From Ichthyophonus hoferi (taxonomy: Eukaryota > Opisthokonta > Ichthyosporea > Ichthyophonida > Ichthyophonidae), in the NCBI GenBank assembly GCA_002751075.1, contig NAOQ01000099.1, forward strand, positions 69,040 to 93,618: a DNA stretch of 24,579 nt, read 5' to 3'. Made by a program: the position numbers and the translations under genes. Under the pieces are notes generated by a model. It made no database searches. It was not told where the DNA came from and saw only the letters and a list, made by a program, of their open reading frames with translations. Below, in pieces: positions 1 to 12,300 of the stretch. The first letter of the stretch is position 1, and each line of letters opens with the position of its first letter.

Positions 1-113
1 CTTACTTTATAAGGCTATATTAGTTATGTGATACTTACTTTATAAGGCTATATTAGTTATGTGATACTTACTTTATATGGCTATATTAGTGTTGCATTAC
101 CTACTTTATGATG
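1..113 (+). repeat. 33-bp tandem repeat, about 3 copies
   Basis: Unit starts CTTACTTTATAAGGC. Copies at 1-33 and 34-66 are identical; a third from 67 drifts after about 24 bases, with a partial fourth (CTACTTTATG) near 101. It runs off the left edge, so the true copy number is unknown. It lies in a HEATR5 intron. Confidence 0.9.
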
Positions 114-284
114 TATTTGATTATTTCTATTTATGTTAACCATATAGTATATACACTCAATGTTAGAACTATCCTCACTCTACGTGTATCAAGATGTATG
201 TCTACAAACCCTGCCTGATATATAGCCATACATATACACTGACCCCACCTTCGTAGTGTCATATCTAACCCAATCATCATTCAG

Positions 285-397
285 CTTTGGGCCTGTCAAG
301 CTCTATGGATAACGTCAGAGTCCTCAGCCTTTATGAATTTTATCACCCATGCTGTCGACCAATTATGGTCCTTCTTCTTCTCATTCAACCATAGAGA
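285..397 (+). CDS. HEATR5: HEATR5 exon 1 of window
   Basis: Follows acceptor ATTCAG and ends at donor GTATGT, leaving phase 2. Starts LWACQALW, then a HEAT helix pair ending FFFSFNHR, matching the vertebrate segment that begins TWSLHSLALIVD. CTAAC, a good branch-site match, lies about 20 bases before the acceptor. Confidence 0.85.
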
Positions 398-3300
398 GTA
401 TGTTTTCTTGTACTATTATTGGTCTAGATTTAATTAACTAATTGTTTGTGGTACGGGTTACTGATTACATTATCATCCAGTCGTAATGGTCTATTAATAA
501 TATTAAGATTTTTCATTAACCAATTAAGGTGTTTTATTTTTTCTCTTGTTTCTCGTGTACCCGTCCTATGGGCGGCTATGATACAAACAGAACATTGGTT
601 AAGATGTTTAAGATGTTTATATGTTTTATAGTTTATATTAGGATAATGATTAGGTGGTAGGAATTGTGCTCCTGACGATAATCACTACTATCTATCTCAT
701 ATGTATAATTTCTTGTTTGCATTATAACTACTATGTTTTTCCTTTCTCTAAATTATTATTATTGTGTATATATATCCATGCAGCCTACATGTAAACATTA
801 ATCAAGTGTTTTATCCTATTATCTTCCTAATATAAACCATGCCCCAATCCTCTCCTCATACTAACCTACCTACCAATCATATAGCCTAAAGGTCATACAG
901 TGTCTTGGCCATCTCCTCAATACTCTAATGACGGCCCAGGGCCCAGAGCTACAAGCCAATCCCGTGGTACGACAAGCCTGTATTGGCCTATCGCATTACC
1001 TTACTAGTATCGATAATCCCGGAGTTTCTTTGGTGGCAGTGCAGTGTATACAGACCCTAGTGGTGTTTGCTGCTAACCACCATAATGTCACCCCACTACT
1101 ACCGTATATGAGGACCTGTCTGTTGAGGTAGGGTATGATTGGGTGGTGTTTATAGCAGGCCAATCACTATATAGGATGCCCAGGTGTGGGTGCAAGAAGG
1201 TGTCTGAGCTCTTACATAGGATATGGTTTATCGAGGATAGAATGTAATAGAATATAATGTGGTATGATAAGATATATGGCATAATATATTTATGATATAA
1301 TTTAATGATATATAATATGATATAGTCTAATATGCAGTCCAATCTACCCCCCCTTATGATTCCTATTGGTCTATAATCACATGATCACACATTCTCTCAC
1401 CAATCAGTTTATCGGTAACTAGCACATAGTTTCTTATTTCGTATTATATTATTCACCATCACTCCACTGATTTTGCACCTGTAACCTCTCTTGTATTTTT
1501 TATTTACTTTATATAATACTATATATATTATACTATTTTTTTGCATGTTTCGTTTTTTGTATACTTATTTTATATATATTGCTATATTATCTTTGTTTTG
1601 TTGTTCTTTTTTCTCTCTCTATCTGGGGGAATAGTATGTATGTGTAATCCATTTATAGATGCCTAGTACTATTGTATGATAATTATTGCCTATACTTACG
1701 ATATCGTGATTTCAGCCCACTCCCAAGCCTACGATTGGCCGCTTGTAACTGTCTGTATCAAATGATTCAGAGAGATGCTGTTAGTGTGGCAGAACATGGT
1801 GGGTATTGTAGGATATAGCAGGATACTGTAGGATACGGTGTACATATACTGCGATGTATTACAGTATGGTATAGTATAGTATAGATATCACTATATTGTA
1901 TGTACTGTTATATTATTTACTATTATATTATATGATATTTCATTATATGTCATTATATTATGTGCTGTTACACCATATCCAGCGGTATCCAGTAGATCTT
2001 GTCCTATCTGCAAAGCTTGTTTTATCACTTGCTTCCCTTCCAATTATTTCTCTATTTTAATCTCTTTCATCCTATATCTTTCCCTCAAATGTTTCCTTTA
2101 AATTCTACTTCTACTTAGACCTACTTTCTTTCTATTTAATTAGATATTATTTATTTTAATTACATTAATCCAATTATTATTGCTCATCTTACTAATCCAC
2201 TTTACTTCATCTTTTTTTATTCACCTGACCTATTTTATTATACTTATAGCTACCAATCTAAATACACGTTTAAACAATAGTCGTATTATGGTATGACTTC
2301 ACCTGACTATGATTGGATTAAAGTATATATATGACACACACCACTGACCTGTAGCTAATGGGTGTAGGTCTTGAGCACCTAATGTTGCAAGCATTAAATA
2401 GAGAGGATGTTGAAGCTAATGCTGCTGTACTAAAAAAGTGTATTCTGTAAGTTATATAGTTAGATGTATAGTGTGCTTGCACAATTATATGTCTGAGGTT
2501 TATTAAGAATGTTTAGTGTTTGCTATTGTACTATATTATATTGCATTATGGTATGGTTTGTTATATTGTATTGTATTATATCATATTATAGTGATGTGTT
2601 GTCCATTCCATAAATAAAGAAAGCAGAAAGAAGGGGGAAAAACCCAAAATTGAAAGAGCTTTAAATTATACGTAACCAATAGCTTGTCCTATTTATTTAT
2701 TTTAACACACATGCCTTGCTCGATACAGGGAATTAATTCGCTATTTAGCTGTGCAAGATCCAGGGAGGTGGCTGTTGTTCTGTAACCATGCCATGAGCGT
2801 CACCCTAGAGGAGGAAGATGTAGAGAGGAAGGGAGAGAGGGATGATGACTTGCAGAGCAAGGTGGGTGAAAGAGGGTATATGTATATGTATGTGTATGTG
2901 TATATCTATATGCTATATGCTATGTTATATGGTATATATATATACTAATTCTATTATTTTTTTACAAGCAATTAAGTGGTTGAATATTACCTGTATGGTA
3001 CCATTTATTACCTGACCCGACCCAAATCATAGTTGTTGTTCAGGTTATCTTATTAGTTAACCAATGAAAAATCATAAACCCATTTGAAATCCTTTTAAAG
3101 TGCAAATTACAAGTGTTGATATATTTGATTTGCACTTGGGCATATAATTTGACAAACCCATATTATCACCATGGTAACGTACTGCATTCCTCTAATTAGA
3201 AAGATGATGAGGACGAGGAAACAGAGAAGGGATTGGTAGATACAGGATTAAAAAAGCATCATAGCAAGGGAGATGTGCCTAGAAGCCCACTAAAGGTAGG

Positions 3301-6300
3301 CTGTATATGTATATGCTAGGGTAGGCTATATACTAGATATATGCACCTATAGTATATATACTTATAAAGCCATGTTTGGTATTATATTGCATTACATAAT
3401 AATATATATGGATGTGTATTCTATATTAGGTTGGCATGTACTCCCATATTATTGGTGTTCTTATAATTATATCTCTCTCCTCTTATCAAATACATTCATA
3501 TGTATGTTATTATACTATTATACCACTACTATTATATTATTATACTATTATACCATCATACTATCATATTCTTCTACTACCCACCTTCATACTATCATAC
3601 TATTATATTATTATACTATTATACTATCATACCATTATACTATATACTATCATACTATCATACCATCATACTATCATATCATACCATCATACTATATACT
3701 ATCCCACTATGCTAACCCCACCTGGTCCTGCCATACAGGAATTCTCTATGGCCTGTATAAGAGAACTAATGCATGATTGCGCCTCTTGTCCTGAGCATCG
3801 TCTTCATCTAGATCTGAAATATATGAGGCAGAACTGTAGGGGCAATAGAGAAAGGTGTGCATAGGGATAGCATGACTTAAAATATACTTGGTTTCATTGG
3901 ATGCATTGCAATAATCTGATGCGACTGGTTGGCGTGTATTGTATTATGTATTATGAATTATGAATATCCTCCAGTAATTGGGCATGTTTAGATATGGAAG
4001 TAAACAAAGGTATACTATATATATATGGTTGCATATGTACTTGTTGTGATAACAATTTAGTAATATATGCCGTTACACATAAAAACACACACACGGGCAT
4101 ATATACTATATTATATGACGTTATATTGTATTACATTATGGTATTACATTATACTATGTTAGATGGTACCATATTATATTGTATGATATTATATTATGCT
4201 ATATGGTACTATCTTATATTGTTATATTGTATATATACCTATATATACCTTGACATACTGTCTACTATACTGATATAGCAATAATCCGACTACATAATTA
4301 ACCACTACGAATTATTGGTTAGAGCACTATATCACTTACCATTTCTCCAATCATATACCTAGGTATCTAGTTAACCGCCTCAGTGCATTGGTTGGTTGTG
4401 CCTTTAATGCAGCCACTAGTGATAGTGACAGTTTACGATTGGCTGGCTTCCGTACTCTCCTTGATATTATTCGTTACTTCGGTCAGGCACCTGACCCTGA
4501 TTTTGAGGTAAATCGGATATTACGCATGTATATATGTACATGCACTATAGTATTATGTATGTATGTACATATAAGGTCTTTTGCATTTATTCTTAGATAT
4601 GTAGGGCAGGAGGGAGAAAGAGAGGTGTGCATATAAAAATAAAATACGGTGGTGCATTAGCTCTTAAAACTGATACTATTATTACTATTTCCATTCCTAT
4701 TCTTATTATCATTGGCTCATTCATTACGACTATCATCATTGCTATTTAGCATTATCATTTTTAGACTAATCAAAACATTGCCCTATTTCAGGACATCTCC
4801 CTATTGGAGCAATATCAGGCCCAGATTGGGGCTGCACTGCGCCCAGCCTTTGGTGAGGACGTAGATCCCAGCCTATCAGCACTGGCTGGTAGAGTGTGTG
4901 GAGCATGGGTTAGTAGTGGGGTTACCAAGGACCAAGGCGAACTAAGAAGGTATATATATAGAGAATAGGGATGGGTTATACATGGTGTGCACTGGCCCTA
5001 CATAGGGTAGGGTGAACTTGCATTGTATATTATTGCTTTGGTATTTCAATAGTAAGAAAACAACAAATGCATACTAATTAATTATTTGTAGTGCTATTGA
5101 CGCAGCAGACTTACTAATTATACCTAATTATACTAGCTATGTAACTGTGAGGTCGAGCATATAGATGTGTATAGATATTTATGTAATTATATCCATATAT
5201 ATATTAGTAGGTGTATGGTATATATATATATTAAAATTATGACGATATCCTAACCAACCAAACGAAACAATCATTTATGCAAACACGCAATGAATATATA
5301 TAGAATCCAACAATTAATAGTAGGACCAATCACGGACTCAGAGGACACTAAGTATGCTATGTATAACGAGGTAAACAAGCAGCGTCATGTTATATCTTTT
5401 TCTATTGGTCCTGTTAATTCTATATATGTGTCACTATGGCTACCCTTGTCTTTCCTTCCCATTGATCCGATTTCCCTTTCTTTATGTGTGTCGCTATATT
5501 TTTAGCTTCATCTTGCTCTTATTGACTTCACTCTCTTTTTATATCCGTTGCTATGGTTACCCAAAGCTCTATGTCATTGGTCCTCTCTCTTAACTCTTCA
5601 ATACTATTGTTTTCTTAAAACTATTCTAGATACTATTCCCTCCTCTAATAGGCCACTTTGATATGCGCCAATCATTACCTATAATTAATACATTCCAGCC
5701 TATCAACCCTCTCCATTATCTGTTTCATCCACTTTCTAATCAATCTTTATTACCACTTTATTAACGCATTAGTCAATTGTTGCCAACTAGATTATTAACC
5801 CTCCGATAACATTAATTGACTGCACCATCTACCAACCAATTCAAAACCTTTATTAGCCAGTGTACCAATTTATGATCTTAGGTAGCTAGTGTGCCTTTAT
5901 TAACCCGTGCATGAACCATAGGCCACGGGCATGACAGTACGAGTAGCCCTGCTCCATGCTTGGGCAGAGATACAGCTGGCCTGCAATGGCCCTAGTCAAC
6001 GCACCTACCTTGCAGTTGTTATTGATCCTTTCCTTCCCAGACTGGCTAAACTCTGGTTGGATGTATTAAGAGACTATGCCATATTACAACTACCTCCTAG
6101 ATATGCTGTGCACTTGGGCTCGGGGTAGGTAGTGTTTGTATGTTTGTATGGTATGTATGTATGTATGTATATATGTATGTATTATGCATAGGTATATTTA
6201 TGTGTTAATGTATATGTATAAACATGGCTATAGGAGTTCGTGCATGTGATAGGAAGGATATGTATGCATACACACTTAGCCTAGTGCTGCTCTCACTTTC

Positions 6301-9300
6301 ATTATAAATACGATGGTTATATAATTATAGTTGCTATTACTATTACTATTATTATTACTATTATTACTACTACTCTTATTAGTACTCTTACTATTACTCT
6401 TACTATTGTTATTACTAATACTGTAATCGGTATTATTAATTTTTACCACTATGGTATCCATGGTAACAGGGAGCCTTTAGTCAACCAATGGACGAGAGAT
6501 GCAGTAAAGGAGCATTATGATTCGTCCTGGACGACTGTCATGGCAGCCACTGCCCTCCTGATGCCTACCGAATACGGGGATGTCTTTTTGAAGGGTGGGT
6601 GGATTTGATTGGGTCTTGCATTTTTATGTTAAATTATTCTTTTTTATTGGTGGAGGCTATTGTTTATCAGTAGGAGTAGTGCACGGGTGTTAGAGTCTAT
6701 ACCAATAGAAATGTGCACTTTAAATTTAAAAATTAAATCCCCAGCGTGTTGATATTGCTGATTCCATGGGGTTATCATAATCATATCTAATATCATATAA
6801 TAATACTTTTATATGTAGATATATGTGTTTATATATAACATAGTATTTAATAATCTTTAATAATCTTTAATAAATAATTTAATTTCCTTTTTACACTAAA
6901 AGTGAGCCCTGGTCAAGTCCCTATACTGACATCTGATTGGTGGATGGGGAGCAGAAACCGATGATAAGAGCCGACCCCTTCCCAGTGATTCGCTCTATTT
7001 AATGTTTAGTCTATGCATACAGGCACTCTCTACCTCTCCTAACCCTGAGGCTACGGCAACCTCTCTATACACATTGGCTAATCTGTTTTCTACAAGGGCA
7101 CGTGACCCCCTGTTTAACCAATGATGTTTTCTTGTTAAAATTATATTAATATATATATGTATATATATATGTATAGGTTATGAGTATGGGGTATATGATG
7201 GATAGATGGTTGTATCATTTTGTTATTTGCCTTGGTATATAGCGCTAAGATAATTGGATGATATTTTATCAATGCCCAGCCACGGATTGGTTTATTGCTT
7301 ATTACTGTATGCTTACCGCTCTGATATCATACATCTATACCTTTCTCTATATATCCTATATACTCCATATATTATATATGCTATGTCCTCTGTAATCTAT
7401 ATATTCTATACGTTTACATATATATTTGCACCTATATTTACCCACTTCTCTCTCCCATAGATTGACTGGAGCGAGGCAGCCGTCCGCCTGGACTTTCCTA
7501 ATGGGGAAGTAGAAAGCGAAGGACGGCCTAAAGACCTGATAGTAGAACTAATAACAGTGTTAAAGAGCATCATACTGTCTCATGAGGTGCGTCACACATT
7601 ACTACATATGGTTATTTTCACGCATATAATTGTAGATGGCTATTAATGCACGTATGTAAACACGTACCCGGCATCTATTGGTACACTTTGAATAGTGTAT
7701 CTGTTGTTATTTAATGTAACCATGACAACAAGAATGCTAGCCTGTGTATTACTATATATGTATATATGTGATTGTATGCATACATTTTTCGCGGTTTCTT
7801 ATTGGTCTTCTATTTTGGCGCTAGAAGATCTTTGCTGTAAAGTTGTCTTTTTGCTGCTTTTGCTTTAGAGAAAATATGTTTTTGACAGACTAAAATACGC
7901 CAACCAATGGTTTCTTCTTATCGTTAATCTCCTAAATTAATCTCTCCGCATTGAGTGGTATGCATAAAATGACTAATTTACATTTCCATTCGAAAAAACC
8001 TAGAATATGCTATTATAACGCCCTAAACTGACCAATATCCTGTGAAAATATCACACATTAATCTTTCATCCCTCTCTCTGACCTCTCATCTTTCTTATCA
8101 TTTCCCTCTCACCCAATCATATGGGTCCAGGATGCTACCCGGCTCTTAGTTATTGGCCTACTTAGACGAATCCTAGGCCTGCCCTCTATGCTCAGGGATG
8201 ATAGCAGTGTCCTCCCTAGTGAATCTCGTGTGTATGCTGTAGTGGATCTCTGTGTGTGTGCCTTATCTACTTATGACTCCTCATTGGTTGATCGTCCCTC
8301 TGTTCCATTAGTTAAGATGGAGGAGGATGCCAATAAGAAGGGTGAGTGGGTGTCATGACGTACCTTCTACCTATTGTTATAGATGTCGAGATAGGTCTAT
8401 CCAATCATATGGATTTTTCCACCTGTCCTCTTAATCTATATATCTATATGTATTATTTTACGATCCTATTAGTGTGGGTATAATTAAAAGGATATTTAAT
8501 TTAACATACAGTAATTAACTAATAAATCAATAGTAGACTAGGATATAAAGAATATAATATATGTTTATATACTAAGTAATTCTTGCTATGTCTATATATC
8601 TATCTTTTGTATAGTTTCCACTTTACTTTCTGTTACTGTATTTCCTTCAAGGCTGTGACAATGTGTATTATATTATATTATATTATATTATATTATATTA
8701 TATTACCTTTTATCATACTATATCATGTAATATCGTATATATACATATAATCCACACCAACCCCCTATCTACGCACTCAGATGTCTATGGATTTCAAAAA
8801 ACCAACCCAAAGATATTTCTGTGCATGCCCTTAATCTGCAATGAACCAATAACTAAGAAGATTTTTTTTTCTCCCATCACACAGCACTCCCTGATAGTAG
8901 AGTTGCTATTGCTGCTCTGGCATCATTGACTTCTCTACCTTCCCTATGTTGCCTTGAAGCTACTATACAGGTTTGTGTAGTATGATACGCTTGTAATATC
9001 AGTATACTTTTAGAAATTTCTGAAAATTGTATATTCATTTATGACGTAAACTTTAGCTTTAGTGAATATCTCTGTCGTCATGTATGTAGGGTCACGTTTT
9101 TTAGAACTAATTATATTGTAGATCTTGGTCACACTACATATATTATAATTCTATCCAATTAGAATACTAGATCAGCAAAACAATTACTAAAGCTTTCGGT
9201 TAAGAATAGTAATCAATTATTAATGGATCCATTTGTTACAGTTGTTTTGTATTATATAGTTTCCTATAGTATGATATGTTATTATTCATTATATATAGTG

Positions 9301-12300
9301 GTATATATTAGTATGATATATGTTACCATATGCTACCTTACGGATTAGTGAGTATGTATGTATCGGAGGCGATTATAGTATTGTATAGTATTATACGTTA
9401 CTGTATGCTACCATACGGGTTAGCGATGTAGTGCGTGTATAAAAGATGGTTATGGTATTGTATAGTACTATAGTACTATATGTTATTATGTGCTCTATGG
9501 TATTGGTATTGTATATTACTTGCCATTACCCACCTTATGTATAACATGCCCTCCCTCTCTCCCTTCCTTACCAGGTCCTTCCCACTATTCTCTTACTTGT
9601 GTTGCGATGTGTATGTGGTAAGGACACCTCATTGGTGGCTAGTGGTTTGAAGCAGCTTCATACAGTGGCCCATACCACTCCTCCGACCAGTCAAGACCAG
9701 CGGGATAAAGTAAGCATGGATTAGTAACTATGTTATGATATGTGTGTATGTAGGTAGGTATGTAATATGTATATATTTTTAGATTAAACATCTTTGACTA
9801 GCGCACATAGGGTGTTTTGAACTATTTTGACTAAGTATCTATCTAGACCCTATGTATTATCTGCCACTAGAAGCCCATTGGAGCACCACTAACCCCTTAC
9901 AAAGGGTAGAATTGCTGGGTACAAGACCTATTGTATGTTACATTATATTGTATTATGTTTTATTGTGTTGTGCTATGTTGTGTTGTGTTGTATTATATTA
10001 TATTATATCACATGAGTTTGAATTATATTATATGATATTATATTATGTTAGATTTTATTATTTTAGTTTTACTACATTAAAGTATATTGTATTTTATTTT
10101 ATTATACTATACCACATTATGTTATATTGCATTACATCGTACTATATTACATTATATCACATGACACTTCCGCATATTGTAATGCATTCCACTAGGATCC
10201 TTTCCTACCGTATAGTAATAGTACTATGCACCCTTGCAGTGGGACTCTACCTTCATAGCTAGTCTTTCCAGCTGTCTTACAGCGCTGCAGCCTCTCATAG
10301 CCAATCCAGACACCCTTACTACGTATGTATACTTTTTCTCTCTATCTCTCTCTCTTTCCACACTTTCTTTTCTGTACTATCTATCACGCCCTCTCTTTCT
10401 CAGTGCCTATCACCTTTTCTCTCTCTCTGCCTCTGTCGTTTTTTTTTACCCGCCTCCTTCAGCGGTAGCCAATGAAATACCATGGCGATCATTTTGGTTT
10501 GAATAAAAGGTCTAGTTGTATTTAGAGTATTACAATTCATAGTAACATAACACACAGTACATATGTAGTAAGTAGGATAGTATTGGTATGTATGCATGTA
10601 TGTGTGTATGTATATACAATCGTAGATTTGAGATGGTAATTTATAAATATTTAATAATGAGAATCAACGATGTGAAACAATACTGAAAGGAATAAAGTTG
10701 CACGTTAATTGCTTGTTTGTGTATATAACATACAATGTCATACACATACACATATAATGTAATTTTATTTGATACTGCTGATTAGCAAATTCTATATTTA
10801 ACGTAAAAGAAAGGTAAAGATGATAGATAATAAGAGGAAATGAAAGGAAAAGATAAAATATTCTTAAATAGTACCAAACGACACCTGATTTACAACCAAT
10901 AACGTAGCCTTTAAGCTCTCTATTAAGATTTCAGGAAGCCATTCAATCGTAACCCATATTCCTTTTTATCCTCTGCATTCCCTCTTCATGCTATAGCCAA
11001 TCAGAAACCATACGTAACATTATATTAGCCATTGCTATCCTATATGCGGCCGTTCCCAAGGCTGCCGCCTCCTTAACAACACAGAGTATTGATGTTTTAT
11101 TGGTTCCTTTAAAATCTGGCCAATTACAGGTGGGTGAGTCCTTTATGTTGTTGCATTCTTCCTCTGTTTAAAACCAGTTTTATTGGATGGTAGGGGTATC
11201 TGTACAACTTAATTTGTTTTTTAAAATAATTTTGGGATTGTGTCGTAAACCAGTAATGGTTTGTTTACAATGTACTGTATTGGGAGATTGTTTTATGTTT
11301 TTAATGCACATATATGGCTGGTTATGACATCGGACAACATCATTGTTTTTTATCAAAAAAAAAAATGTATATATTTTTATTGGTTGATATCTCCTCTTGT
11401 CTTCCACATATACTCATCTCATATCCTATTATTTATCTTCATCACTTCCTCTGCCTCTCTCCCGTCTATATACGCACTATTAAATACTAACATAACCACG
11501 CCTATCTATAGCTTCAACTTACTGCACTGCAGGCTATTCGTTCCCTCTTACAAGTAGTGGATGCATCTATCATTGCGCACTTTATACATGGTCTTTTACC
11601 CGAGGTGGTTATGTTATTACATAAAGTTGCTGAGTTTCCCCTAAAAGGTGCGACTATACATGGACTGGTGAATTGATGTGTTTGTATATATATGTGCGTG
11701 TCTTTGTATGCGTATGGGTCTATATATATATGTTTTTATAGGTATAGGCGGGTGAGTTTATGTACATACCCAGAGAGGTAGATAAATGGATACTAATATA
11801 GTCATTTTGCCCTGTATGTATACATGTATAGATGTACAATCCTAATGATACAAAAACAAAAACAAATATTTAGAATTAGAAAAAAGGATATGTTGAAAGG
11901 GAAAGATAGATAGTTTGGATGTTTGGATATTATAATTTTTAGAAATTTTCATATAACTGTGTATATGGATATGGATTCAAAGAACTGGAGGGGCAAAATT
12001 ATATTGATAGTTGATAGGTTATAATGGAGTGAAGTAAAGTGGTCATCACTAATAAGCGCTCTGATATGAAAAAAACGTTTGGAAGGTGACATGACGGATT
12101 ATAACATTATCTTACAGAGACCAATAAGGAAGAAGTCGCCGTCTATGACGAAGCCATGCATATTATCGTACTACTGGTTGAGCTAGCTGATACAGACAAA
12201 GGTGGGTGTGCAAGCATACATTATATATACTATATGAACTGTTTGATGTTACTATCTTACTACCTTAATTCTTCATTTTATTAAGGGGGAAAATAATTAC

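Noticed and set aside
2351-2367. Earlier acceptor (CTGTAG before CTAATGGGTG) for HEATR5 exon 4, and a Met there as a new start
   Set aside because: It breaks the frame from exon 3. The acceptor at 2367 restores frame and alignment.
3372-3735. Overlapping Tyr/Ile/Leu-rich open frames in all three + frames
   Set aside because: They translate the ATACTAT repeat tract. One of them runs into the real exon 7 (3739-3854), but only the spliced part is coding.
6276-6461. Asn/Ser-rich minus-strand open frame
   Set aside because: Product of the ATT/ACT triplet tract within an intron; no protein-like composition.
8663-8929. 88-codon + frame starting in the TATTA microsatellite
   Set aside because: Its first part is repeat translation. 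Its end overlaps HEATR5 exon 16 in a different frame from the conserved one.
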